A program made the translations under genes and the position numbers. This document shows positions 20,091 to 30,793 of a DNA stretch of 64,000 bases, one piece after another. Every line of letters begins with the position of its first letter. The first letter of the stretch is position 1. The stretch is from JACCZX01 sp963829995 (lineage in GTDB: Bacteria > Pseudomonadota > Gammaproteobacteria > Burkholderiales > Burkholderiaceae_F): assembly GCA_963829995.1 (NCBI GenBank), contig CAWHKW010000035.1:1-64000 (forward strand). The letters run 5' to 3'. Under the pieces are notes generated by a model that did not search any database, was not told the DNA's origin, and saw only the letters and a program-made list of their open reading frames with translations.

Positions 20091-20137
20091 CCCAACGACA
20101 GTGCCACCAAGGCAGCGGGCCCAAACGGCGCTTTACG

Positions 20138-20833
20138 ATGTTTCCGTTGCGTCGGCCGGGATGGCGCGCTGTTTCAACTTTGATGCGATCCAAGGACTCT
20201 GGGCAACTCGGCCAGCTAATCGCCGAACGACGCTGCATCCGGCGCGGAGATGCGCTGTTCCGCGCTGGTGACCCCTTCAACGCCTGGTATGCGGTATCCA
20301 TCGGCTCGCTGAAAAGCACTGTTGCGTCGCTCGACGGTCATGCACAGGTCACCGGCTTTTACGTTGCCGGTGAGCTTGTCGGGTGGGATGGCATTCACAC
20401 AGGCCGGCACTCGTTCGACATGGTTGCACTGGAAGACACGGAAGTTCGCGTGTTGCCCTATAGGCAGCTGGAGAGTGCAGCGCGTTTGCTCCCGGCATTG
20501 CACACCGATCTGCACAAGACGATGAGCCGCGAAATTGTGCGCGATCACGAAATGATGGTGCTGTTGGGCAGCATGCGAGCTGAGCAGCGCCTTGCGGCAT
20601 TTCTGCTTAACCTTGCGCAGCGGCTAAAAACGGTGGGCCGCGTCAACAGCGGATTCACTCTGCAGATGACGCGCGCAGAGATCGGAAGCTTTCTCGGGCT
20701 GAAACTTGAGACCGTAAGCCGCGGGTTCTCGCGCCTCGCTCGTAGCGGGCTGATCGAGCTTGATTGCAGGCAGGTACGAATCATCAACTCGCTTAGGCTG
20801 CGCCGTGTGCTCCATGCAACACCGGCGCGCTGA
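20138..20833 (+). CDS. FNR-like Crp-family transcription regulator lacking the N-terminal cysteine cluster
   Basis: Intact, 231 residues. The sensor domain follows FNR closely (RRGDALFRAGDPFNAWYAVS, TGFYVAGELVGWDGI, MLLGSM-like dimer helix with EQRLAAFLLNLAQRL), and the helix-turn-helix reads TRAEIGSFLGLKLETVSRGF. The E-x2-S-R recognition residues predict binding to TTGAT sites, of which there are several in this window. FNR proteins hold their oxygen-sensing [4Fe-4S] cluster with three N-terminal cysteines plus one central; here the N-terminus has no cysteine before Cys-33 (ERRCIRRG). The nearby frames upstream show no hidden cysteine segment. It may sense something else or be under transcriptional control only. 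It lies just upstream of the cco cluster. Confidence 0.85.
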   Translation: MFPLRRPGWRAVSTLMRSKDSGQLGQLIAERRCIRRGDALFRAGDPFNAWYAVSIGSLKSTVASLDGHAQVTGFYVAGELVGWDGIHTGRHSFDMVALEDTEVRVLPYRQLESAARLLPALHTDLHKTMSREIVRDHEMMVLLGSMRAEQRLAAFLLNLAQRLKTVGRVNSGFTLQMTRAEIGSFLGLKLETVSRGFSRLARSGLIELDCRQVRIINSLRLRRVLHATPAR

Positions 20834-20896
20834 GCCAAGTAGTGATAGGTCCCGCAAGCTCTGCGGATGCCTGGCACATGTCGCGAGTTCAGCCGG

Positions 20897-20910
20897 TTGA
20901 TCTATATCAA
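20897..20910 (+). promoter_or_regulatory. Perfect FNR/Anr box upstream of the ccoI cluster
   Basis: TTGATCTATATCAA matches TTGAT-N4-ATCAA exactly. It is centred about 86 bases upstream of the TTG start at 20989. A class II site would place transcription start near 20945. This is the best FNR site in the window and probably drives the cbb3 oxidase maturation and structural genes. Confidence 0.8.
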
Positions 20911-20988
20911 ATAGCGCGCCGCCGCCTTCGGGAAAATCGCGGGCAGTGCCGCAGTGTTGTCCCCGGACGCCCATCCTAAGGAAAATTC

Positions 20989-21744
20989 TTGGCGGAGTTG
21001 GCCATTGTCTCGGCTTTTCTGGTTGGACTGCTAGGCGGCGTTCACTGCGCCGGCATGTGCGGTGGCATTGTTGGCGCGATTTCTCTCCGAACCTCCACCG
21101 TCCCCGTTCGCCGCGATCTCGCTCGACCCGAAGGCCCGATCTATCACCTTGCCTACAACGCTGGTCGCATCGGCAGCTACACCGTTGCGGGCGCAGTCGC
21201 TGGCTGGCTCGGCTCCGGCGGGCTGCTGTTCGACGACCTGCTGCCCGTCCGGACAATTCTTTACGTGCTGGCGAGCGTGATGCTGTTGGCGCAAGGGCTC
21301 TATCTGGCGGGCGTGTGGCAGGGACTTGCTCGCCTCGAGCGCGCCGGCGGCAGACTTTGGAGCCACGTCAAACCCTGGTCGCGGCGCCTTTTGCCCGTTG
21401 ACTCAGCGTCGAAGGCGGCGGCGCTTGGCGCGCTATGGGGTTGGCTGCCGTGCGCAATGGTCTACAGCGTGCTGACCGTTGCGTTGGCGAGCGGGCATCC
21501 GGTCAGCGGCGCGCTGACGATGCTTGCCTTCGGCCTCGGCACGTTGCCGAATCTGCTCGCGATGGGCCTTGCGGCATCACGGATGCGTCCGCTGATCAGG
21601 GACGTTCGCGTGCGTCGTATCGCAGGCGCGTTGATTATCGGTTTCGGTGCGATCGGGCTCGTGCGCGCGCTACAGCCCGCGTATGACCATGGCGCAACGC
21701 TGAGCTTGCACGAATCGCATGTCGATGGTCGAACTGGCCATTGA
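20989..21744 (+). CDS. TauE/SafE-family membrane protein linked to cbb3 oxidase biogenesis
   Basis: Intact, 251 residues, with a TTG start preceded by AAGGA at a good distance. It begins VSAFLVGLLGGVHCAGMCGG, the signature of the sulfite exporter TauE/SafE family branch next to cco genes, whose His/Cys/Met-rich first helix is thought to handle copper. Six or so membrane helices follow, including ALWGWLPCAMVYSVLTVALA. It overlaps the start of ccoI by 26 bases. In cco clusters such proteins are proposed to act in copper supply to the CcoN active site; that role is inferred here. Confidence 0.8.
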   Translation: MAELAIVSAFLVGLLGGVHCAGMCGGIVGAISLRTSTVPVRRDLARPEGPIYHLAYNAGRIGSYTVAGAVAGWLGSGGLLFDDLLPVRTILYVLASVMLLAQGLYLAGVWQGLARLERAGGRLWSHVKPWSRRLLPVDSASKAAALGALWGWLPCAMVYSVLTVALASGHPVSGALTMLAFGLGTLPNLLAMGLAASRMRPLIRDVRVRRIAGALIIGFGAIGLVRALQPAYDHGATLSLHESHVDGRTGH

Positions 21745-24239
21745 ACAACCGCTGGTCGCGGCCGACTGCTTTCACTGCGGTCTGGCTTTGCCTTTAGGCG
21801 TGCGCTACGTCGCGCAAATTGACGGCATCGAACAGCCAATGTGTTGTCCTGGATGTTGCGCAGTGGCGCAGGCGATTGCGGACGCGGGGCTTGCTGACTA
21901 TTACCGCTACCGAACCGCGGTCGCCGTGCCGCAGCTCGAACAGCACGACGTACCGGTCCCAGCCGCGTTGCAGCTGTTCGATCTCGCAGAAGTACAGCAA
22001 ACCTTCGTGCGCGCAGCCCATGATGGCGCAAAGGAAGCCGCCCTGATGCTGGAGAACATCACCTGCGCCGCATGCGTATGGCTGATCGAGAAGCGCATCA
22101 GGGGCCTGCCCGGCGTGCGCAGCGTGGAAATCAACCATGCGACGCGTCGGGCGCGCGTTACCTGGGACGACGCAGCGCACTCGCCTTTCCGTGATCCTGC
22201 AGGCCGTTGCCGACATCGGTTACCGCGCGCAACCGTACGACGCTGCGCGTTCCGACGAGATCCACCGCACCGAGCGTAGGCGAGCGCTGCTGCGTCTGTT
22301 CGTCGCCGGATTCGGATCGATGCAGGTGATGATGACTGCGTCGACGGTGTATTTCGCCGATGGCGACATGACGCGCGATATCGAGATGTTGATGCGCTGG
22401 GCGAGCTTCGTCTTCACCGCGCCCGTAGTGTTCTACTCGGCCGGACCCTTCTTTCAGAACGCCTGGCGTGATCTGAATGCCTGGCGTGTCGGCATGGATG
22501 TCCCGGTAGCGTTTGCGGTCGCGGTCGCGTTCGCGGCGAGCGTGTGGGCGACGATCAGCGGCGCCGGCGAGGTCTATTACGACTCGATCGCGATGTTCGT
22601 CTTCCTGCTGTTGACAGCTCGCTATCTGCAGTCAGGCGCGCAAGCGAAGGCTGCGCAGGCTGTCGAGCAGCTCGCCAGGCTCGTTCCGGCAATCGCCGAA
22701 CGTGTGCCCGGCTTTCCAGCGGCGCGTGCGACGGAACCGGTGGCGGTCGCGCAGCTGTGTCCAGGCGATCACGTACTGGTGCGGGCCGGATCACCGATCC
22801 CTGCTGACGGTTGCGTCGTCGAAGGCGCGAGCCGAGTCGATGAGGCGCTGCTGACCGGTGAGAGCCGGCCGGTGCTGAAAGCTATCGGCGATCCGCTGAT
22901 CGGCGGAGCAGTCAACGTCGCAAGCCCGCTCGTGATGCGCGTTGAGCACGTCGGGCAGCACACCGTATTGTCGGCGATCGTGCGGCTGCTCGATCGCGCG
23001 ATGGCCGAGAAACCCCGCATCGCGCAACTGGCCGATCGCGTCGCTCAACACTTCCTCTCGGCACTGCTCGTCGCCGTCGCAATCGTTGGCGCGATCTGGA
23101 CGACGATCGACCCGGGTACCGCGCTCTGGATCATTGTCTCGATGCTGGTGGTTGCCTGTCCGTGCGCATTGTCACTGGCGACACCCACTGCGATCACCGC
23201 CGCGACCGGCCGGCTTGCACAACACGGGGTGCTGATCACGCGCGGACATACGTTGGAGACGCTCGCACATGCGACGCACTTCGTGTTCGACAAGACCGGC
23301 ACGCTCACCCACGGTCGCTACGAGTTGCTCGACGTCAAAGTAGTCGACGTTACAGGCGGTCCCGCCGATCAGCAGCGACAACAATGTCTCGCGTGGGCGG
23401 CAGCGCTTGAATCAACGTCCGAACATCCGATTGCGCACGCTCTGCGCGCTGCCGCGCCCAACGGCCAGGTCGTGCATGCCACGGGGGTCGTCAATCACCC
23501 GGGTGCCGGCGTCGAAGGGTGCATCGACGGTCGGCGCATGCGCATCGGCAATCCCGCTTTCGTCGCCGAGTTGGCAGGCGACGCACCATCCGATCTGCTG
23601 AATGGAGTTGACAGCGCATCGCTCGTAGCTCTGGGAGAGGCAGGCTCGGATGGCAAGTCTGGGTGGCGGGCCGTCTTCGCGCTTGGCGATCCAATCCGCA
23701 ATGAAGCGCGCGAGGTCATTCGTGCACTGCTTGACCGGGGCAAGACGGTCACTCTTCTATCCGGCGATCGTCTAGAAGTGGTGCGGCATGTAGCAAGGGA
23801 ACTCGAGATCCCGCACGTCATTGCCGACGCCAAACCGCAGGACAAACTTGACTACGTGTTGCGCCAGCAAGCCGCCGGCGACGCGATCGTGATGATCGGC
23901 GACGGTGTGAACGATGCTCCAGTGTTAGCTGCCGCCGGCGTATCGATCGCGGTCGGCCACAGCACGGACGTGGCACGCGCGAGCGCCGATGCGGTTCTGC
24001 TTACGGATGGGCTGCACGGCGTCGTCGAGGCGGTGGATACGGCGAGGCGCACATTCACCGTCATCTGGCAGAACCTGGGTTGGGCGCTTGCGTACAACTT
24101 TGCCGCGCTGCCTCTCGCAGCATTTGGCTACGTCACTCCCTGGATGGCGGGAGTCGGCATGGCGATGAGTTCGCTGCTGGTGGTGGCAAACGCGCTCCGG
24201 CTCGCGCATACGCCTTCCTGGCCGAGAAACAAGGAATAA
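21719..24239 (+). CDS. ccoI: Cu+-exporting-type P-type ATPase CcoI/FixI (frameshifted)
   Basis: P1B-type ATPase delivering copper for cbb3 oxidase assembly. It has an N-terminal zinc/metal-binding region (DCFHCGLALP, CCPGCCAV), a heavy-metal-associated domain ENITCAACVWLIEKR, the membrane copper site VVACPCALSLATPTA, the phosphorylation site FDKTGTLTHG, the dephosphorylation motif LTGES, and the hinge VMIGDGVNDAPVLAAAGV. The frame changes near 22180, after the HMA domain. The total of about 840 residues is normal. The start at 21719 overlaps the preceding gene, and ccoS begins 4 bases after its stop. Confidence 0.93.
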
Positions 24240-24243
24240 GTCG

Positions 24244-24408
24244 GTGGAAATCCTGTACTTGCTTATCCCAGTGAGTGTCGTGCTCGTGTTTCTGATCGCC
24301 GGCGTGTTCTGGTGGGCCACGCGCAACGGGCAGTTCGACGACCTCGAAGGGCCGGCGCACCAAATTCTGATGGACGACGAAACATCACAGAAACAGAAAC
24401 ATCGATGA
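24244..24408 (+). CDS. ccoS: cbb3 oxidase assembly protein CcoS
   Basis: A 54-residue frame with GTG start, 4 bases after the ccoI stop. The translation starts MEILYLLIPVSVVLVFLIAG and continues VFWWATRNGQFDDLEGPAHQ. One membrane helix followed by the W-x3-xGQFDDLEGP motif is diagnostic for CcoS, which is needed for cofactor insertion into CcoN. It ends 13 bases before ccoN. Confidence 0.93.
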   Translation: MEILYLLIPVSVVLVFLIAGVFWWATRNGQFDDLEGPAHQILMDDETSQKQKHR

Positions 24409-24421
24409 GGGAGCGACGTTG

Positions 24422-25857
24422 ATGGAAGCAGCGCCCAGTTACAACTACAAGGTGGTGCGGCAGTTCGCGCTGATGACGGTCGTGTGGGGCATTGTGGGCA
24501 TGGCGGTCGGCGTGTGGATCGCCGCGCAACTCGCGTGGCCGGAACTTAATTTCGGAATTTCCTGGCTGTCATACGGCCGCCTGCGCCCGCTGCATACGAA
24601 CGCGGTGATCTTCGCCTTCGGCGGCTGCGCGCTGTTTGCCACTTCGTATCACGTCGTGCAGCGGACCTGTCAGGTGCGCCTGTTTTCCGACAAGCTGGCG
24701 GCGTTCACGTTCTGGGGCTGGCAGGCTGTGATCGTCGCCGCGGTGATCACACTGCCACTTGGGCTACACCAGCAGCAAGGAATATGCAGAGCTCGAGTGG
24801 CCGATCGATATCCTGATTACGTTTGTGTGGGTCGCGTTCGCGATTGTTTTCTTCGGAACGATCGTCAAACGCAAGACCAAGCACATCTATGTTGCGAACT
24901 GGTTTTTCGGTGCCTACATCCTGACGGTCGCGCTGCTGCATATCGTCAACAGTGCCGAGATGCCGGTCACGATGTGGAAGTCGTACTCGGCGTATGCCGG
25001 CGTGCAAGATGCAATGGTGCAGTGGTGGTACGGCCACAACGCCGTGGGCTTCTTCCTGACCGCGGGCTTTCTCGGAATGATGTACTACTACATTCCGAAG
25101 CAAGCTGAGCGACCCATCTATTCGTATCGGCTGTCGGTCGTCCACTTCTGGGCGCTGATCTTCACGTACATGTGGGCTGGCCCGCATCACCTGCACTACA
25201 CCGCCCTGCCCGATTGGACGCAATCGCTTGGCATGGTTTTTTCATTGATTCTGCTGGCGCCTTCGTGGGGCGGCATGATCAACGGCGTGATGACTTTGTC
25301 GGGCGCGTGGCACAAGCTGCGCACCGACCCGATCCTGAAGTTCCTGATCACCGCGCTTTCGTTCTACGGCATGTCGACGTTCGAAGGCCCGATGATGGCG
25401 ATCAAGACCGTCAACGCGCTTGTCGCACTACACCGACTGGACCATCGGCCACGTGCACGCCGGCGCGCTCGGCTGGGTCGCATTCATCTCGATCGGAAGC
25501 CTGTACTACCTGATCCCGCGGCTCTACGGGCAGACGCAGATGGCGAGCGTGCATCTGATTACCGTGCACTTCTGGGTCGCCACGCTCGGTGTCGTGCTCT
25601 ACATCTCGGCGATGTGGATTGCCGGCGTAACTCAGGGGCTGATGTGGCGCGCAGTGAACGTCGATGGCACTTTGACCTATTCGTTCGTAGAAAGTGTGAA
25701 GGCGACGTATCCGTACTACTCGGTGCGCGTGGCCGGCGGGGTGCTGTTCCTGTCGGGCATGTTCATCATGGCCTACAACGTGTGGAAGACGGTGGCGGGC
25801 AAGGAGCCGATCGATGCGCCGATTCCGCCGATGGTTCCGCACGCGGCGACCGCCTGA
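24422..25857 (+). CDS. ccoN: cbb3-type cytochrome c oxidase subunit I CcoN (frameshifted)
   Basis: Catalytic heme-copper subunit reducing O2 at low concentration. The ATG at 24422 follows GAGGGAG. The early segment RPLHTNAVIFAFGGCALFATSYHVVQ holds heme-ligand histidines. The second frame has ANWFFGAYILTVALLHIVNS, VQWWYGHNAVGFFLTAGFLG (copper-ligand His) and FTYMWAGPHHLHYTALPDW. The third frame has DWTIGHVHAGALGWVAFISI. Shifts lie near 24765 and 25420. The total of about 477 residues over 12 helices is normal. It is followed by ccoO 15 bases later. Confidence 0.94.
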
Positions 25858-25872
25858 AAAGAGGAGCTCAAC

Positions 25873-26487
25873 ATGAGACTGTCGCACGACATTGTCGAGA
25901 GCAACACCGGCCTGATGATTGCGTTGATCATCCTGGTCGTCAGCATCGGTGGGTTGGTCGAGATTGTTCCGCTGTTCTTCCAGCGCTCCACCACCGAACC
26001 GGTGGCGGGATTGAAGCCGTATCCGCCGTTGCAGCTGGCCGGGCGTGACATCTACATCCGCGAGGGCTGCAACAACTGCCACTCGCAAATGATCCGGCCG
26101 TTTCGCGCCGAAACCGAGCGCTATGGTCACTACTCTGTCGCAGGCGAGTTCGTCTACGACCATCCATTCCTGTGGGGCAGCAAGCGCACCGGACCCGACC
26201 TCGCGCGCGATGGTGGTCGTTACAGCGACGAGTGGCACGCTTTGCATCTGGACAATCCGCGCCAGCTGGTTCCCGAATCGAACATGCCTGCTTATCCATG
26301 GCTTGGGAAGACTGACCTGTACGACGGCGATATCGAAGCGAAATTGCGTGCGCTGCGGCGCCTGGGAGTTCCATATACCGACGCCGATATCGGTTCGGCC
26401 AAGCAGGCTCTGGCAAACAAGACCGAGCGCGATGCGCTAATCGCCTACCTGCAAGGGTTGGGCACCGCAATCAAGAATGTTCGTTAG
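25873..26487 (+). CDS. ccoO: cbb3 oxidase monoheme cytochrome c subunit CcoO
   Basis: Intact, 204 residues, with GAGGAG 7 bases before the ATG. One N-terminal membrane anchor (LMIALIILVVSIGGLVEIVP) is followed by a periplasmic domain with heme motif REGCNNCHSQMIRPF and the downstream PESNMPAYPWLG segment that supplies the Met ligand. It passes electrons from CcoP to CcoN. Confidence 0.96.
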   Translation: MRLSHDIVESNTGLMIALIILVVSIGGLVEIVPLFFQRSTTEPVAGLKPYPPLQLAGRDIYIREGCNNCHSQMIRPFRAETERYGHYSVAGEFVYDHPFLWGSKRTGPDLARDGGRYSDEWHALHLDNPRQLVPESNMPAYPWLGKTDLYDGDIEAKLRALRRLGVPYTDADIGSAKQALANKTERDALIAYLQGLGTAIKNVR

Positions 26488-26512
26488 TGGGCTTATCTGA
26501 AAGGAGCGGCGA

Positions 26513-26695
26513 GTGAACCTGGACGATATGCGTGTTGCGCTGACGGTGCTGAGCTTCCTCGTTTTTATCGGCATCGTCGCCTGGGCCTACAGCCGGCGCC
26601 GTCGCCGGGACTTCGATGAAGCGGGACATCTGCCGTTCAGCGGCCATGAGTTCGGTGCCGAAAACGGTCAAGGCGACAAGGAGCAGAGGCGATGA
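26513..26695 (+). CDS. ccoQ: cbb3 oxidase small subunit CcoQ
   Basis: 60 residues with GTG start and the ribosome site AAAGGAG. One membrane helix (VALTVLSFLVFIGIVAWAYS) is followed by an Arg-rich turn SRRRRRDFDEAGHLPF, the usual CcoQ form. It stabilises the CcoNOP complex. Its stop overlaps the ccoP start by four bases (ATGA). Confidence 0.9.
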   Translation: MNLDDMRVALTVLSFLVFIGIVAWAYSRRRRRDFDEAGHLPFSGHEFGAENGQGDKEQRR

Positions 26696-27648
26696 GTGAT
26701 TTCGTCAACGACTTCTGGAGCGTGTACATCGCCGTACTGACGGCACTTGCGATCGTCGTCTGCGTGGCACTGCTCGTGGCGATGAGCAAGCGCAAGGCGC
26801 CGGGAGCGAAGCCGGAGTTGCACGGACATGTGTGGGACGAGGACCTGGCCGAATACAACAATCCGCTCCCGCGCTGGTGGATCGGGTTGTTCTACATAAC
26901 GATCGTGTTCTCGGTGGTGTATCTGGTGATGTATCCGGGCTTCGGGAGTTACGCCGGCGCGTTTGCGTGGACTTCGAGCGGTCAATACGACGCCGAAGCG
27001 AAGCAGGCAGACAGCCGATACGGCCCGACGTTCAGCCGTTATCTGGAGCAAGGCCTCGCGGTCGTCGCCGCCGACGCCGAAGCGCGCGCGATCGGACAGC
27101 GTCTGTTTCTGAACTATTGCGCACAGTGTCACGGCTCGGACGCCGGCGGCGGCATCGGCTTTCCCAGCTTGCGTGACAAAGACTGGCTGTACGGAGGCGA
27201 GCCCGAAACAATCAAAGCCAGCATCATGGAGGGTCGCAACGGTGTGATGCCTGCGCTGGGTTCGGTGGTGGGCGGACGCGAAGGCGCGCAGCAGGTTGCG
27301 AACTACGTGCTGAGCCTCACGGGGCGTCCGCACGACACGATCAAGGCAGTGTTCGGCAAGGAGAAGTTCGGCGTGTGCGCCGGTTGCCACGGTACCGATG
27401 GCAAAGGTGGCAAGGCCATCGGCGCACCCAACCTGACAGACGACATCTGGCTATATGGCGGATCGCAGGACGCAATCGTCGAAACGATTCTGATGGGCCG
27501 CAAGGGATTGATGCCCGCCCACAAGGACTTTCTCGGCGAAGCGAAAGTGCATGTGCTTGCCGCCTACATCTACAGTCTGTCGGTCGAACCGGGCGTGGAG
27601 CCGGCGCAGAAGGCGTACGGCGAGCAAAAGCCAGCTGAAAAGAAATAG
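26692..27648 (+). CDS. ccoP: cbb3 oxidase diheme cytochrome c subunit CcoP
   Basis: Intact, 318 residues. Membrane helices lie near residues 5-30 and 60-80 (the PRWWIGLFYITIVFSVVYLV segment), with VWDEDLAEYNNPLPRWW between them, which is diagnostic of CcoP. Two cytochrome c domains follow with motifs CAQCHGSD and CAGCHGTD and matching Met segments (RNGVMPALG, RKGLMPAHK). It accepts electrons from the bc1 complex or soluble cytochromes. Confidence 0.96.
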   Translation: MSDFVNDFWSVYIAVLTALAIVVCVALLVAMSKRKAPGAKPELHGHVWDEDLAEYNNPLPRWWIGLFYITIVFSVVYLVMYPGFGSYAGAFAWTSSGQYDAEAKQADSRYGPTFSRYLEQGLAVVAADAEARAIGQRLFLNYCAQCHGSDAGGGIGFPSLRDKDWLYGGEPETIKASIMEGRNGVMPALGSVVGGREGAQQVANYVLSLTGRPHDTIKAVFGKEKFGVCAGCHGTDGKGGKAIGAPNLTDDIWLYGGSQDAIVETILMGRKGLMPAHKDFLGEAKVHVLAAYIYSLSVEPGVEPAQKAYGEQKPAEKK

Positions 27649-27658
27649 GAAACTAGAT

Positions 27659-28452
27659 ATGAAACCAGCAGATGCCGACACCGCGCTTGAGCGCGAGTTC
27701 GTTCAACACTTCGAACTGCCGACGATTCCGCGGGTGTCCGCCGGGCGGCCCTTTGCTTGGCTTGCACTCGGCGTGCGAGACATGAGGAAAAACCTCGTCG
27801 AGAGTCTGAGCTACGGCACCGTCGTTGCCGTCGCAGGCTGGTTGATCTGGGCCTATACGCAGAACCGGCCACAGCCGTTCACGGCCTCAGTCACCGGTTT
27901 CTTTCTGATCGCTCCGTTGCTGGCCGCGGGGTTATACGAAATCAGCCGGCGGCAGGAGCAGAACGTGCATACGAGCTTCGGCGAGTCGCTACAGGCGTGG
28001 CGCAGAAGCGGCGGCGCACTCGCACACTTCGGACTGGCGATGGTCTTGTGGGCAATCTTCTGGGAGCGCTTGTCGGCCATCTTGTTTGCGCTGTCTTACC
28101 GGGGCGAGGCGCCGGATGTGCAAACATTTTTCCGTGACGTCTTCCTGTCAGGCAACTACCCCGAGGTCGTGCTCGCCTACCTGACCGTCGGCTCGGTGTT
28201 CGCTGCGATCATTTTTGTCGTCAGCGCCATATCGATTCCGATGCTGCTCGACCGCAACGGCGACATCTACACCGCGATGGCGACCAGCTTCCTGGCGGTC
28301 ACGCGCAATATTCCGGCGATGCTGATCTGGGCTGGGCTGATCGTTGCATTGACCGCGATTGGCTTTGCGACTTTGCTGTTCGGCATGATCATCATCTTTC
28401 CCATTCTCGGTCACGCGACGTGGCACGCGTACCGCGACCTCACGCAGTGGGA

Positions 28453-28456
<4 letters not shown>
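27659..28456 (+). CDS. DUF2189 membrane protein within the cco cluster
   Basis: 265 residues from the ATG at 27659, 10 bases after ccoP. It has a soluble N-terminus (LEREFVQHFELPTIPRVS) then six predicted membrane helices, including FFLIAPLLAAGLYEISRR and GFATLLFGMIIIFPILGHAT, the pattern of the DUF2189 family. Function is not established. The end GHATWHAYRDL is strongly conserved in the family. Its TGA overlaps the ccoG ATG, so it is embedded in the oxidase operon and may help assemble membrane oxidases. Confidence 0.75.
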
Positions 28457-29932
<1,476 letters not shown>

Positions 29933-29940
29933 GGCTCGCT

Positions 29941-30456
29941 ATGACACGAATTTCCCGTGAAGTCCGGCCGTGGTATCGCGAACCTTGGCCGTGGATCATC
30001 ATGGCACCCCCGGCAGCCGCTGTCGTGGCAGGGATGGTGATGCTCTGGCTAGCGATCACGTCGTACGATGGCCTGATCAGCGATGACTATTACAGGCAAG
30101 GTCTGGCAATCAACAAGACCTTGCGCCGCGATGACCGCGCCTTCGAGCTGAACTACCGCGCCCGTATGCAGTTGAGCGAAGACAGCTCCCGCGTCCGCGT
30201 GTTTTTCGAGGCTGCGCAGAACGCACCACTGCCGACCGCGCTACAGCTTCGGCTTGCGCACCCCACACGGGCCGGCCGGGACCAGACTGCGGTACTGCAC
30301 GCCTACGCGCCGGGTCAGTACGAGGCGGAACTCGTCCCGCCTGAAGGTGCCCGCTGGCGAGCGACCATCGAAGACATTAACGGTACCTGGCGGCTCGCGC
30401 AGATCTGGCATCTGCCTCACGATAGGGCCATAGAGTTCGAGCCACGTTCGCGCTGA
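29941..30456 (+). CDS. ccoH: FixH/CcoH-family protein
   Basis: Intact, 171 residues. One N-terminal membrane helix (WIIMAPPAAAVVAGMVMLWL) is followed by YDGLISDDYYRQGLAINKTL, the diagnostic FixH segment, then a periplasmic beta domain with GQYEAELVPPEGARWRATIE. It is needed for cbb3 oxidase assembly and copper handling. It lies 8 bases after ccoG. Confidence 0.92.
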   Translation: MTRISREVRPWYREPWPWIIMAPPAAAVVAGMVMLWLAITSYDGLISDDYYRQGLAINKTLRRDDRAFELNYRARMQLSEDSSRVRVFFEAAQNAPLPTALQLRLAHPTRAGRDQTAVLHAYAPGQYEAELVPPEGARWRATIEDINGTWRLAQIWHLPHDRAIEFEPRSR

Positions 30457-30478
30457 GAAAAGCAATGAGGATCGGTTG

Positions 30479-30787
30479 ATGAGCCGCGTACAACGGATCG
30501 CGTTAGTGCTCTGGCCGTCTTTTATTGTCGGCGGCATTGGTACAGCTTGTTTCTTTGCGCTGTTCGATCCGGCAACGCTCCCTTTGAGTGACACGATGCT
30601 GCCGTTCAGCGAAGGCAGACTCGCCGAGCATCGCATGCTGATTTACTCCGTAGGATTTTTTATTTTCTGGCTATTTGCTGCGGCCTCGAGTTGGCTCACC
30701 AGCTTCCTGCAACGTTCACCGGACGAAGTCAACCTCGATTCAATTGCACCGAATCGCGACCGCGACGCGGACGATGAAGGGAACTGA
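30479..30787 (+). CDS. Small two-helix membrane protein at the end of the cco cluster
   Basis: 102 residues from the ATG at 30479 (TTG one codon earlier). It has two membrane helices (IALVLWPSFIVGGIGTACFF and YSVGFFIFWLFAAASSWLTS) joined by a loop, DPATLPLSDTMLPFSEGRLA, and an acidic C-terminal tail. It resembles uncharacterised proteins found after ccoH in betaproteobacteria; no function known. It converges on the ferredoxin-tailed gene 6 bases away. Confidence 0.65.
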   Translation: MSRVQRIALVLWPSFIVGGIGTACFFALFDPATLPLSDTMLPFSEGRLAEHRMLIYSVGFFIFWLFAAASSWLTSFLQRSPDEVNLDSIAPNRDRDADDEGN

Positions 30788-30793
30788 ACGCCG

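Noticed and set aside
20138..20240. A hidden N-terminal Cys motif of the FNR-like protein in another frame
   Set aside because: The alternative frames upstream of 20138 and through 20240 contain at most isolated cysteines, not the spaced triplet needed for an FNR cluster.
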